64,000 bases of DNA from Geomonas ferrireducens (GTDB lineage: Bacteria; Desulfobacterota; Desulfuromonadia; Geobacterales; Geobacteraceae), in assembly GCF_004917065.1 (NCBI RefSeq), contig NZ_SSYA01000002.1, forward strand, positions 1,031,897-1,095,896, in the 5' to 3' direction. Under the pieces are notes generated by a model. The model was not told the origin of the DNA and searched no databases. It was given only the letters and a program-made list of their open reading frames with translations. Shown here piece by piece: positions 1-8,324 of the stretch. The position numbers and the translations under genes are program-made. Position 1 is the first letter of the stretch, and every line of letters begins with the position of its first letter.

Positions 1-494
1 GGGACGGGAGGCGCGGCCGGAGCCTGCTTCTCCCCTTCCATGGGGAAGAGGTCGGCCTCTTTGGCTTCCTTCGCCTCGGCGGGAGGAGGCGCGGCCTGGG
101 ATGGCTCGTCTCCTTTCTCCTGCGTCACCCGTTCCTTCTCCGGTTCCGGCTCCGGTACCTGTTCCGGCTCGGCCACCGGCTCCGGCTCGGGCGCCTGCCC
201 GGTGCCCTGCGTCTCTTTTCCGGATGCCTGGGCCTGCGGTGCGGGCGCCCCCTTCTCTTCGGGCTTGCCTACGACGGCGATCACCGTCCCCACCTGGACC
301 AGGTCCCCCGGCTGCGCCTTTAGCTCCAGGATCACCCCAGGCGCGTACGCCTCGAGCTCCATGTTCGCCTTGTCGGTTTCAACCTCCGCGATCACCTCGC
401 CGCGGCGCACCTCATCCCCTACCCGCTTCTTCCAGGAGACGAGCCTCCCTTCGGTCATGGTATCGGAGAGCTTCGGCATCACGATATCGTTCAT
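1..494 (-). CDS. pdhC: Pyruvate dehydrogenase E2 (dihydrolipoamide acetyltransferase), N-terminal part, cut by the left edge
   Basis: Reading leftward from the ATG at 494 gives MNDIVMPKLSDTMTEGRLVS, a typical lipoyl domain with the lipoyl-lysine motif ETDKANMELEA near residue 40. After about residue 80 comes an Ala/Pro/Glu-rich flexible linker full of PEPEP-type repeats. E2 transfers the acetyl group to CoA in the pyruvate dehydrogenase complex. The catalytic and E1-binding domains lie beyond the window. It starts 9 bases after the E1-beta stop, with TGAGG upstream of the start, so both are one transcript. A 2-oxo-acid complex with another substrate cannot be excluded without the C-terminal part. 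Confidence 0.88.
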   Translation of the reverse strand, partial: MNDIVMPKLSDTMTEGRLVSWKKRVGDEVRRGEVIAEVETDKANMELEAYAPGVILELKAQPGDLVQVGTVIAVVGKPEEKGAPAPQAQASGKETQGTGQAPEPEPVAEPEQVPEPEPEKERVTQEKGDEPSQAAPPPAEAKEAKEADLFPMEGEKQAPAAPPV

Positions 495-503
495 GGCGGC
501 ACC

Positions 504-1490
504 TCAGTACGGTTCGTTCAGAAGATCACGTACGCCCTGCACGATCCCATCGAGCTGCGGGATGCACAGCTTCTCGATCTTGCGTGAGTACGGCATGGGG
601 ACGTCAAGCCCGGAGATGCGGCGCACCGGGGCCAGCAGCGTATCGAAGCACCCCTCGTAGATGCGCGAGGCGATATCCCCGCCAAGCCCCGCGCTTTTCC
701 AGCATTCCTCGATCACCACGGCGCGACCGGTCTTCGTCACCGACGCGAGGACAGTCTCCATGTCGAGCGGCACCAGGGTCCGCAGGTCGATCACCTCGCA
801 GGACACCCCTTCCTTTTCCAGCGCAAGCGAGGCCTGCAGCGCCAGGATTGCCATGCGCCCGTAACCTACGAGGGTGACCCGATCGCCGCTTTTGAGGACG
901 TTCGCCTTCCCGAAGGGGACCAGGAACTCGGGGTCCTCCGGGACTTCGCCCTTGCTGTTGTAGAGAAGCTCGTGCTCGAGGAAGATGACCGGGTTGTCGT
1001 CCCTGATCGAGCTCTTCAAAAGCCCCTTCGCGTCGGCGGGTGTCGCCGGGTAGGCGACCAGCATGCCGGGGCAGTGCATGAAGTAGCTCTCGAGACTCTG
1101 CGAGTGCTGGGCGCCGAGCTGGCTCCCGCCCCCCCCCGGCATGCGCACCACCATCGGGGCCTTCGTCTGCCCGCCGAACATGTAGCGCACCTTAGCCATG
1201 TGGTTCACGATCTGATCCATGGCAAGCAGGGCGAAGTTGACCGTCATCAGCTCGGCCACCGGGCGAATCCCCCCCATGGCCGCCCCGACGGCGACACCGA
1301 CGATGGTGTTCTCGGAGATCGGGCAGTCGCGCACGCGCAGTTCGCCGAACTCGGCTAACAGTCCGCGGGTCACCTTGAAGGCCCCCTCGTACTGTGCCAC
1401 GTCCTCGCCGTAGACCACGACGTTCTTGTCGCGACGCATCTCCTCTTTAAGCGCCAGGTTGATGGCGTCACGGTAGGTCATCTCAGCCAT
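504..1490 (-). CDS. pdhB: Pyruvate dehydrogenase E1 component, beta subunit
   Basis: The 328-residue product begins MAEMTYRDAINLALKEEM and has the E1-beta transketolase pyrimidine-binding fold (GEDVAQYEGAFKVTRGL, the SENTIVGVAVGAAM region) and a C-terminal transketolase domain. It pairs with E1-alpha for TPP-dependent decarboxylation of pyruvate. The reading frame is open further upstream to 1571, but the ATG at 1490 is preferred because it follows GGAGAGGGTGT and matches the usual family N-terminus and length. The alpha subunit lies 3.5 kb away at 5024-6001, on the same strand but separated by forward genes, so this gene and E2 probably have their own promoter. Confidence 0.93.
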   Translation of the reverse strand: MAEMTYRDAINLALKEEMRRDKNVVVYGEDVAQYEGAFKVTRGLLAEFGELRVRDCPISENTIVGVAVGAAMGGIRPVAELMTVNFALLAMDQIVNHMAKVRYMFGGQTKAPMVVRMPGGGGSQLGAQHSQSLESYFMHCPGMLVAYPATPADAKGLLKSSIRDDNPVIFLEHELLYNSKGEVPEDPEFLVPFGKANVLKSGDRVTLVGYGRMAILALQASLALEKEGVSCEVIDLRTLVPLDMETVLASVTKTGRAVVIEECWKSAGLGGDIASRIYEGCFDTLLAPVRRISGLDVPMPYSRKIEKLCIPQLDGIVQGVRDLLNEPY

Positions 1491-1666
1491 ACACCCTCTC
1501 CATTGATGCAGTTGTTGGTCTTTCGAGTACACACAAGGTTCCAATCTTAACAAAGGAGGCTTGGAAAACAACGTGACGGCGACATTAAAGAAATAATGCC
1601 GCCGTCATGAAGGGCACTGAGCAAATACCTTGCAACGATTGGCCATTTACGGTACGGTCATAGGCC

Positions 1667-2020
1667 ATGAAGCCTGCCGCGACACTGTCATCGATATCCA
1701 GAACAGCCCTCTTGACATTGGTCGCTGTCTTCACCGTCGTCTTCCTCACTCAGGGAGCGGCGGTACCTGATCCCTGCCGCCTCCACACCCCGCTGCTCAG
1801 CGCAAAGCACGTAACCCGCGACACCCAGGACGCCTTCCTGAAAAACGCCGGGAAGGGTGCGCAGGTAAAGGCGGCAAAGACGTCAGCCGCCCCTGCCCTC
1901 GCCCCGACACCACCGTCAATCAGGCTTCTTTCGTCCCTTCCCGCTCACCTAACGCCCGTACGGAACCTCTTTTCTCCGGCGGACACCTCTGCCGTTTCTG
2001 CCAGAGCACCTCCAGCCTAG
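1667..2020 (+). CDS. Small secreted protein of unknown function
   Basis: The 117-residue product starts with a basic N-terminus and a hydrophobic stretch (about residues 13-30, LLTLVAVFTVVFLTQG) that looks like a signal peptide or membrane anchor. It is followed by a low-complexity Ala/Pro/Ser-rich tail ending in RAPPA. I do not recognise a domain. No clear ribosome binding site precedes the ATG. The frame is the same as that of secF downstream, and only the TAG at 2018 interrupts it, which is odd but may be chance in GC-rich DNA. The signal-like start makes it a plausible gene, but it could be spurious. Confidence 0.45.
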   Translation: MKPAATLSSISRTALLTLVAVFTVVFLTQGAAVPDPCRLHTPLLSAKHVTRDTQDAFLKNAGKGAQVKAAKTSAAPALAPTPPSIRLLSSLPAHLTPVRNLFSPADTSAVSARAPPA

Positions 2021-2320
2021 CCTCCACCGTCACAACTCCAGATAAAGTCCCCCGAACCAGGTACGGCATGCACAGGTTCAGCCGCGACCTGCACCCCCGC
2101 CTTTTCAGGTCGCTCAGGGAAAACCACCGGCAACCTTCGTTGTGCAACCGGCGGCTGCGCTGTCGTGTACCCACAGCACCGGAGACACCCGAAAGAGCGC
2201 TGTCTCCTTCTGCGTCTGAAAGAAGGACTTGCGGGATTCGTGCAACCTGCGCCTGTGCCCGGGTCGGACCACTCATCCACCAAAGACGGGGCCGGTATTA
2301 AACCGGCTCAAGGAGCGCAT
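2021..2320 (+). other. 300-base gap before secF with no convincing gene
   Basis: The secF frame is open through this stretch up to the TAG at 2018. The composition of the translated stretch is unlike SecF, and the secF ATG at 2321 has a strong ribosome binding site, so the upstream part is taken as non-coding leader. Overlapping short frames on both strands encode Arg/Pro-rich strings typical of GC-rich chance frames. Confidence 0.5.
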
Positions 2321-3262
2321 ATGGAACTGATCAAAAACACCAGCATAGACTTCATCGGAAAACGGAAAATAAGCTTCGCCATCTCGTCGTTAATCGCCAT
2401 TATCGGTCTTATCGGCTCGCTGCAGATCGCAAGGAACAAGGCCAACATGGGGATCGACTTCTCCGGCGGGACGTCGGTGCAGGTGAGTTTTGCACGGCCG
2501 GTCCCTCTCGATCGGGTGCAGCACATCCTCTCGGAGAAGCTCAATAAGGAAGTGCACCTGCAGGAGATAACCGGTTCGAACCGGCTGTTGATCAAGGTCG
2601 GCAGGTCGGCAACCGCCTCGCTGAACGTGGCAGACACGGTTACCGCACGACTGCAGCAGGAATTCCCCGACAACGCACTGACAGTGGAAAGCTCCAACGA
2701 GGTGGGACCGTCCATCGGCGACAAGCTCAAAAAGGATACCCTGAAGGCAGTGGTGTTCTCCATGGTCGGCATAGTGCTCTACATAGCGTGGCGCTTCGAT
2801 TTCAATTTCGGCATAGGTGCGATAGCTGCCACCTTGCACGACGTCCTCTTCATGATCGCCCTCTTCTACCTGCTCGGCAAAGAGATAAACCTGCTCTTCG
2901 TTACTGCCGTTTTGACCATTGCAGGATATTCTTTGACCGATACGGTGGTCATCTTCGACCGGATCAGGGAGAGCCTCGGCAAGTTCGTACCCGAAGAGAA
3001 GGATGTCCTCTTCAACAGAAGCATCAACGAGGTACTGCCGAGGACGGTGATCACCTCGCTCACGACGTTTCTGGCCGCCGTCTCGCTCTACCTCTTCGGC
3101 GGCGCCGCGATAAACGACTTCGCGCTGGCCCTGGTATCTGGGGTGGTCGTGGCGACCTATTCCTCCATCTTCATCGCGAGCCCCATCGTTCTGGAACTGG
3201 AGAAGAGGCAGGACGCAAGACGCTTAAAGCGGGATGTAGCAGTACCCAGGTACGAGCCGTAA
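2321..3262 (+). CDS. secF: Protein translocase subunit SecF, not next to secD
   Basis: The 313-residue protein starts MELIKNTSIDFIGKRK after an AAGGAG site. It has a first membrane helix at about residues 18-36, a periplasmic region with the SecF signature GIDFSGGTSVQVSF, and five further helices including the conserved GYSLTDTVVIFDRIRE loop. SecF works with SecD and YajC in the inner membrane, using proton flow to pull secreted proteins across after SecA. Length and topology fit a full SecF. No secD or yajC lies on either side: upstream is a small secreted protein and 13 bases downstream is an antiporter gene. It may be a second copy or have a distant SecD partner. Confidence 0.9.
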   Translation: MELIKNTSIDFIGKRKISFAISSLIAIIGLIGSLQIARNKANMGIDFSGGTSVQVSFARPVPLDRVQHILSEKLNKEVHLQEITGSNRLLIKVGRSATASLNVADTVTARLQQEFPDNALTVESSNEVGPSIGDKLKKDTLKAVVFSMVGIVLYIAWRFDFNFGIGAIAATLHDVLFMIALFYLLGKEINLLFVTAVLTIAGYSLTDTVVIFDRIRESLGKFVPEEKDVLFNRSINEVLPRTVITSLTTFLAAVSLYLFGGAAINDFALALVSGVVVATYSSIFIASPIVLELEKRQDARRLKRDVAVPRYEP

Positions 3263-3275
3263 CGGGAGGAGATTT

Positions 3276-5033
3276 ATGCACGAGTTCAACCTGATCACGA
3301 CGGTAACCGGCGGCTTTCTGGCCGCCCTGGTCTTCGGCTACCTGGCGCACCGCATCGGCCTGTCCTCGATCGTCGGCTTCCTCCTGGCCGGCATCGCGGT
3401 CGGCCCGCGCACCCCCGGCTTCGTTGCCGACCGGCACATGGCCGAGCAGTTCGCCGAGATCGGCGTCATCCTGCTGATGTTCGGCGTCGGGCTGCAGTTC
3501 CACTTCAAGGAACTGCTCGAGGTGCGGCGCGCCGCCATACCGGGGGCCTTGGGACAGAGTGCTGTGGCCACCATGCTGAGCGCCCTGGTGGCGCTTGGGC
3601 TTGGCTGGAGCTGGCCGGCGGCGATCGTCTTCGGCTTCGCGGTCTCCGTCGCAAGTACCGTGGTCCTTCTGCGCGTGCTGGTGGACAACAACGAGCTGCA
3701 CACCCAGGCAGGCCATATCGCGGTCGGCTGGCTCGTGGTGGAGGACATCCTGACCGTATTCCTGCTGGTCATCCTCCCGGTGCTGTTCGGTTCACAGGGA
3801 AGCGCCGAGACGGGCCTCGCCTCGGCGGTCGCCTTCGCCCTGGTGAAGATCGCGCTGCTTGTCGCGGTCACCTTCCTGGTGGGGGGGAAACTGATCCCGC
3901 GCATCCTCGAGCACGTGGCCGCGACGCATTCACGGGAGCTCTTCACCCTCGCCGTCCTGGTGCTGGCCCTCGGTATCGCCGTCGCCTCCGCCAGCTTCTT
4001 CGGGGTCTCCATGGCGCTCGGCGCCTTTTTGGCCGGGATGGTGGTGAAGCAGTCGGATTTCAGCTTTCGGGCAGCCTCCGAGGCGCTCCCGATGAGGGAC
4101 GCGTTCGCGGTGCTCTTCTTCGTCTCGGTCGGGATGCTCTTCGATCCCGCCCACCTGGTGCAGCACCCGGGCCTCGTCCTAGCCACCCTCGGGATCATCA
4201 TGCTCGGCAAGCCGCTTGCCGCCCTGGTGATCGTGCTCGCCCTGCGCTACCCCCCGCGGGTCGCCCTGGCCGTTGCCGTGGCGCTCGCGCAGATCGGGGA
4301 GTTTTCCTTCATCCTCGCATCGGTGGGAAGGGATCTTAAAGTGCTAGGGGAGAGCGGCGCCAGCACCATAGTGGCCGCCGCGATCATATCGATCAGCCTG
4401 AACCCGCTTTTGTACCGCATGATCCCTGGGTTCGAGCGGCGGGCGAAGACGACACGGTTCTGGCGTTATCTGGAGGAGCGTGCGCGACCAGGGCGAGACG
4501 GGGTCGAGGCGGCCGACGAAGCGCACGGCGCCGGTCGCGCCGTAGTAGTGGGCTACGGCCCGACCGGCAAGACCCTCGCCCGGCTGCTCGCGGAAAACGG
4601 CATCGCCCCCTTCGTGGTGGAGATGAACCTGCAGACCGTTCGCGAGCTGCAAAAGGCGGGAACCGCCGCCCTCTACGGCGACGTGACGCTCAGGGACACC
4701 CTTGAGGCCGCCGGGGTGGCCTCCGCCGTGGCGCTCGTTTTGACCTCGGCAGGGATGCAGGGGGAGGAGGACGTGATAAAGCTGGCAAGGGAGCTGAATC
4801 CGGAGGTGCGCATCCTCGCGCGCGCCACCTACTTGAGGGATGTCCCCGGACTCTACCGCGCCGGAGCCGACGCGGTGTTCTCGGGCGAAGGAGAGGTCGC
4901 GCTCAACATGACCGAGCACATGATGCGTGCCCTCGGTGCAACGGACGAACAGATCGAACGGGAGCGGGACCGGGTCAGGGGCGAGCTGGCCGTAGCCGGC
5001 CGCCCCATCGGTCCTGTGCTCACTCACACGTAG
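3276..5033 (+). CDS. Kef/CPA2-type cation:proton antiporter with TrkA-N domain
   Basis: The 585-residue protein has an N-terminal sodium/hydrogen exchanger domain of about 12 membrane helices (residues 1-385) followed by a cytoplasmic Rossmann domain with the nucleotide-binding motif VVVGYGPTGKTLARLL (about residues 420-540). This layout is that of KefB/KefC and YbaL: potassium or sodium efflux coupled to proton entry, gated by NAD(H) or a related ligand. GGGAGGAG stands 6 bases before the ATG. It sits 13 bases after secF, likely in one transcript. Its last 10 bases overlap the 3' end of the convergent pdhA. The exact ion cannot be read from sequence. Confidence 0.88.
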   Translation: MHEFNLITTVTGGFLAALVFGYLAHRIGLSSIVGFLLAGIAVGPRTPGFVADRHMAEQFAEIGVILLMFGVGLQFHFKELLEVRRAAIPGALGQSAVATMLSALVALGLGWSWPAAIVFGFAVSVASTVVLLRVLVDNNELHTQAGHIAVGWLVVEDILTVFLLVILPVLFGSQGSAETGLASAVAFALVKIALLVAVTFLVGGKLIPRILEHVAATHSRELFTLAVLVLALGIAVASASFFGVSMALGAFLAGMVVKQSDFSFRAASEALPMRDAFAVLFFVSVGMLFDPAHLVQHPGLVLATLGIIMLGKPLAALVIVLALRYPPRVALAVAVALAQIGEFSFILASVGRDLKVLGESGASTIVAAAIISISLNPLLYRMIPGFERRAKTTRFWRYLEERARPGRDGVEAADEAHGAGRAVVVGYGPTGKTLARLLAENGIAPFVVEMNLQTVRELQKAGTAALYGDVTLRDTLEAAGVASAVALVLTSAGMQGEEDVIKLARELNPEVRILARATYLRDVPGLYRAGADAVFSGEGEVALNMTEHMMRALGATDEQIERERDRVRGELAVAGRPIGPVLTHT

Positions 5034-6001
5034 ATATCCTCCCAGACCTCGGCGTCCTCGGGCCAGGGCGACTCCTCGGCGAAACGCACGCTCTCCTCGA
5101 CCAGGGCGAGGCAGCGCCTGTCGATCTCCTCGAGCTGTTCCCGGGTCGCCAGTCCTTCTTCCAAAAGCCGGCGCGACAGGTTCGGGATCGGGTCGCGGCT
5201 CTTCCATACGTCGGTCTCCTGGACGCTGCGGTACTTCGCCGGGTCGGACATGGAGTGGCCGCGGAAGCGGTAGGTGACCGCCTCGATGAAGTAGGGGCGC
5301 TGCCGCTCGCGGACCCATTCGGCCGCCCTTTTCGTCGCCTGGTACATGGCGATCACGTCCATGCCGTCGACCTTCTCGCTCGGGATGTCGTAACCGCAGG
5401 TGCGCCGGTGCAGCGCCGCCTGGGCCGAAGCGCGATGCACCTCGGTGCCGATTCCGTAGAAGTTGTTCTCGCAGATGAAGAGGACGGGGAGATCCCAAAG
5501 GCGCGACCAGTTGAGCGACTCGTGGAAGGTCCCCTGGTTCATCGAGCCGTCACCGAAGAAGCAGGCGGTGACGCGGTCCTCGTCGAGGAGTTGGCTTGCC
5601 CAGGCGAGACCGGTGGCGATGGGGAACTGCCCCCCGACGATGGCGTACCCCCCCATGAAGTTGATGTCGGGCTGGAATAGGTGCATGGAGCCCCCCTTCC
5701 CGCGGCAAAGTCCGGTCGCCTTGCCGAAGAGCTCCGCCATCACCTTTTTGGGATCGGCGCCGCGGACGATGGCCTGGGCGTGGTCGCGGTACGCGGAGAG
5801 CATGTAGTCCGTCTTCTTAAGCCCCGCCGTGCACCCCACGGCGACTGCCTCCTGCCCGGTGTAGAGGTGCAGGAAACCGGTGATATGCCCCTTGGAGTAC
5901 TGCTCGGCACAACTCTCCTCGAACTCGCGGCAGAGCACCATCTGCTCGTAAAATCCAACTAGCTCCTCAGCCGGGAGCAGATCGCTAAGCTTTTCCGCCA
6001 T
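5024..6001 (-). CDS. pdhA: Pyruvate dehydrogenase E1 component, alpha subunit
   Basis: The 325-residue protein carries the TPP-binding motif that starts GDGSMNQG and ends in ENN, the E1-alpha signature GKGGSMHLF, and the phosphorylation-loop-like YRFRGHSMSDP. It decarboxylates pyruvate together with E1-beta. The start at 6001 follows GAAGGAGGAGAGTC and lies inside the end of the aconitase gene (17-base overlap), so the two are translated from one messenger. The usual neighbours pdhB and pdhC are on the same strand but 3.5 kb further on, beyond three forward genes. Confidence 0.93.
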   Translation of the reverse strand: MAEKLSDLLPAEELVGFYEQMVLCREFEESCAEQYSKGHITGFLHLYTGQEAVAVGCTAGLKKTDYMLSAYRDHAQAIVRGADPKKVMAELFGKATGLCRGKGGSMHLFQPDINFMGGYAIVGGQFPIATGLAWASQLLDEDRVTACFFGDGSMNQGTFHESLNWSRLWDLPVLFICENNFYGIGTEVHRASAQAALHRRTCGYDIPSEKVDGMDVIAMYQATKRAAEWVRERQRPYFIEAVTYRFRGHSMSDPAKYRSVQETDVWKSRDPIPNLSRRLLEEGLATREQLEEIDRRCLALVEESVRFAEESPWPEDAEVWEDIYV

Positions 6002-7931
6002 GACTCTCCTCCTTCACCGCGTTCAGCAGCCCCCCGGCCAGCAGTTCACGGCGCTCGCGCTCCGAGACCTGCAGCAGGGTCACCACTTCTTGCCCGTTCA
6101 CGAAGACCGGGATCTCGCTCGCCCCCCCCTGCACCAGTTCCCGAACCTTGGGAATGGAAATGCGGTCACCCTGGGCGATCCGGTCGTAGTCCGCCGGGTC
6201 GCGGAAGACGAGGGGGAGGATGCCGAAGTTGATCAGGTTGGAGCGGTGTATCCTTGCGAAGCTCTTCGCCAGCTTCACCCGGATGCCGAGGTAGCGCGGG
6301 GCAAGCGCCGCGTGTTCACGCGAAGACCCCTGCCCGTAGTTCTCCCCGCCGACCACGGCGCCGGCCCCTTTTTCCGTCGCCCGCAGGGAGAACTCGGGGT
6401 CGGCCTGCTCGAAGACGAACTTGCTGATCGCCGGGATGTTGCTTCTAAACGGGAGCACCTTGTTTCCCGCCGGCATGATGGTGTCGGTGGAGATGTTTTC
6501 GCCCACCTTGATGATTACCTCGACCTCGAGGCTGTCCGGCAGCGCCTCGAACTCGGGGAACGGGACGATGTTGGGGCCGGTCACGATCTCGACGCCGCTG
6601 CCGTCCTCGGGCGGGGTCTCGATGCCGGAATCGTCGACCAGGTAGCGCTCCGGGTTCTTCACGTCGGGCCAGGGGAGGAGTTCCTCGAGCTTGCGCGGGT
6701 CGGTGACCACGCCGAATACGCCGGCGGCGGCCGCGGTCTCGGGCGAGCAGAGGTAGACGCGGTCCTCCTTGGTGCCGCTTCGCCCGGGGAAGTTGCGCGG
6801 GAAGGTCCTGAGCGACACCTGGTTCGTTCCCGGTGCCTGCCCCATGCCGATGCAGCCTAAGCAGCCGGGCTGGTGCACCTGTCCTCCGGCCAGGAGGAGC
6901 ATCATGAAGCCCCCCTGGGCAACCACGTTCTCAAGCACCTGGCGGCTTCCCGGGTTGATGTGGAAGGAGAGCCCCTGGGCGATCCTGCGCCCATCGAGGA
7001 TGCGGCAGACCGTCATGAGGTCGCGGAAAGAGGAGTTGACCGAGCTCCCGACGATGACCTGGTCCACCTTGAGCCCCTCGATCTCGGAGACCGGGACGAC
7101 GTTGTCGGGCGACGAGGGGCAGGCGATCAGCGGGACCACCTGGGCTAGGTCGATCTCGTCGTGCTCGTCATAGGTCGCGTCCGGGTCGGGCATAAGCTCG
7201 CGCCAGAGCTCGCCGCGCCCCTGCGCCTCGAGAAACAGACGGGTGTTCTCGTCGCTTTGGAAGACGGTGCTGGTGGCGCCAAGCTCCGCCCCCATGTTCC
7301 CGATGGTCGCCCGGTCGGTAGCCGAAAGGGTCGCCACACCCGGACCGTAGTACTCGATGATCTTCCCTACCCCTCCCTTCACGCTGTGGCGCCTGAGCAT
7401 CTCGAGGATGACGTCCTTACCCGACACCCACGGCTGCAGGCGGTTGATGAGCTTCACCCCGAAGATCTTCGGGCAGGTGAGATGGAACGGGTACCCTGCC
7501 ATGGCGAGGGCCACGTCGAGCCCTCCCGCGCCGATGGCGAGCTGTCCCATCCCTGCCGCGGTCGGCGTGTGGGAGTCGGCGCCGAGAAGCGTGGTTCCGG
7601 GAACCCCGAAGCGCTCAAGGTGCACCTGGTGCGAAACGCCGTTGCCCGGCTTCGAGAGGTGGACGCCGAACCTTGCCGCGACGCTGGCCAGAAAGGCGTG
7701 GTCGTCGGCGTTCTTGTTGTCAGTCTGCAGCAGGTTGTGGTCGACGTACTGCGCGGCGAGCCCCACCTTCACCCGGGGTATCCCGGTGGCCAAGAACTCG
7801 AGCATCGCCATGGTGCCGGTGGCGTCCTGCAAAAGGGTCTGGTCGATCCTGATCGCGATCTCCTTCCCCGGCACCAGTTCACCTTCCACGAGGTGTTCCT
7901 TCAGTATCTTTATGGACAGACTGTCGCCCAT
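5985..7931 (-). CDS. Aconitase-family hydratase, Aquifex-type, with a cluster cysteine replaced by Ser
   Basis: The 648-residue protein has the aconitase core (QDATGTMAML, GADSHTPTAAGMG, a CLGCIG pair at Cys357/Cys360) and a C-terminal swivel domain ending with the substrate motif GQGSSREHAAL. Size and layout match the short Aquifex-type aconitases, which interconvert citrate and isocitrate with a [4Fe-4S] cluster. The normal first ligand motif GSCTNS reads GSSVNSS here, so Ser297 stands where a cluster cysteine is expected. GAAGGAGGTTTAAC precedes the ATG. It follows the DUF488 gene by 33 bases and overlaps pdhA, linking pyruvate oxidation to the citrate cycle. Activity on citrate is inferred from family only. 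Confidence 0.87.
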   Translation of the reverse strand: MGDSLSIKILKEHLVEGELVPGKEIAIRIDQTLLQDATGTMAMLEFLATGIPRVKVGLAAQYVDHNLLQTDNKNADDHAFLASVAARFGVHLSKPGNGVSHQVHLERFGVPGTTLLGADSHTPTAAGMGQLAIGAGGLDVALAMAGYPFHLTCPKIFGVKLINRLQPWVSGKDVILEMLRRHSVKGGVGKIIEYYGPGVATLSATDRATIGNMGAELGATSTVFQSDENTRLFLEAQGRGELWRELMPDPDATYDEHDEIDLAQVVPLIACPSSPDNVVPVSEIEGLKVDQVIVGSSVNSSFRDLMTVCRILDGRRIAQGLSFHINPGSRQVLENVVAQGGFMMLLLAGGQVHQPGCLGCIGMGQAPGTNQVSLRTFPRNFPGRSGTKEDRVYLCSPETAAAAGVFGVVTDPRKLEELLPWPDVKNPERYLVDDSGIETPPEDGSGVEIVTGPNIVPFPEFEALPDSLEVEVIIKVGENISTDTIMPAGNKVLPFRSNIPAISKFVFEQADPEFSLRATEKGAGAVVGGENYGQGSSREHAALAPRYLGIRVKLAKSFARIHRSNLINFGILPLVFRDPADYDRIAQGDRISIPKVRELVQGGASEIPVFVNGQEVVTLLQVSERERRELLAGGLLNAVKEESHGGKA

Positions 7932-7964
7932 GTTAAACCTCCTTCGCGCGACCGCGGCCGCGCC

Positions 7965-8321
7965 CTATCCACCGTGCCCCTGTTCCTCCAAAAGCTCCTT
8001 CAGCACCACGGCGTTGTTGTGCTCCTCGTCCTTCGCGGCGTAGAGCAGGGTCACCCTCCCCTTGCCGGCCTGCCGGGCGAGCTCGTGCAGCAGGGTCCCC
8101 TTGTCGGCGAGCTCCTCTCTGAAGCGGCGCCTGAATTCTGGCCACTTCTCCGGGTCGTGGGCGAACCAGCGCCTCAAGTCGTCGCTCGGGGCGAGGTCCT
8201 TTTCCCAGCGGTCCAGGTGCGCCGCTTCCTTTTTGACCCCACGCGGCCAGAGCCGGTCCACCAGGATGCGCAGGCCGTCACCCGGATCAGGTTCTTCGTA
8301 CACCCTTTTCAGCGCGATCAT
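7965..8321 (-). CDS. DUF488 (YeaO-like) protein
   Basis: The 118-residue protein contains the DUF488 hallmarks RILVDRLWPRGV near the N-terminus, a central RWFAHDPEKW segment and TLLYAAKDEEHNNAVVL near the end. The biochemical role of the family is not established. It starts 3 bases after the stop of the upstream SRPBCC-DUF302 gene and is followed 33 bases later by the aconitase gene, so it is the second gene of a four-gene transcript. Length is normal for the family. Confidence 0.85.
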   Translation of the reverse strand: MIALKRVYEEPDPGDGLRILVDRLWPRGVKKEAAHLDRWEKDLAPSDDLRRWFAHDPEKWPEFRRRFREELADKGTLLHELARQAGKGRVTLLYAAKDEEHNNAVVLKELLEEQGHGG

Positions 8322-8324
8322 GGC

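Noticed and set aside
2165-2320. Longer secF starting at a GTG at 2165
   Set aside because: The added residues are Arg/Pro-rich and unlike SecF; the ATG at 2321 has an AAGGAG site and gives the family N-terminus.
3171-4210. Several minus-strand frames under the antiporter gene
   Set aside because: They are shadows of the antiporter codons with low-complexity products.
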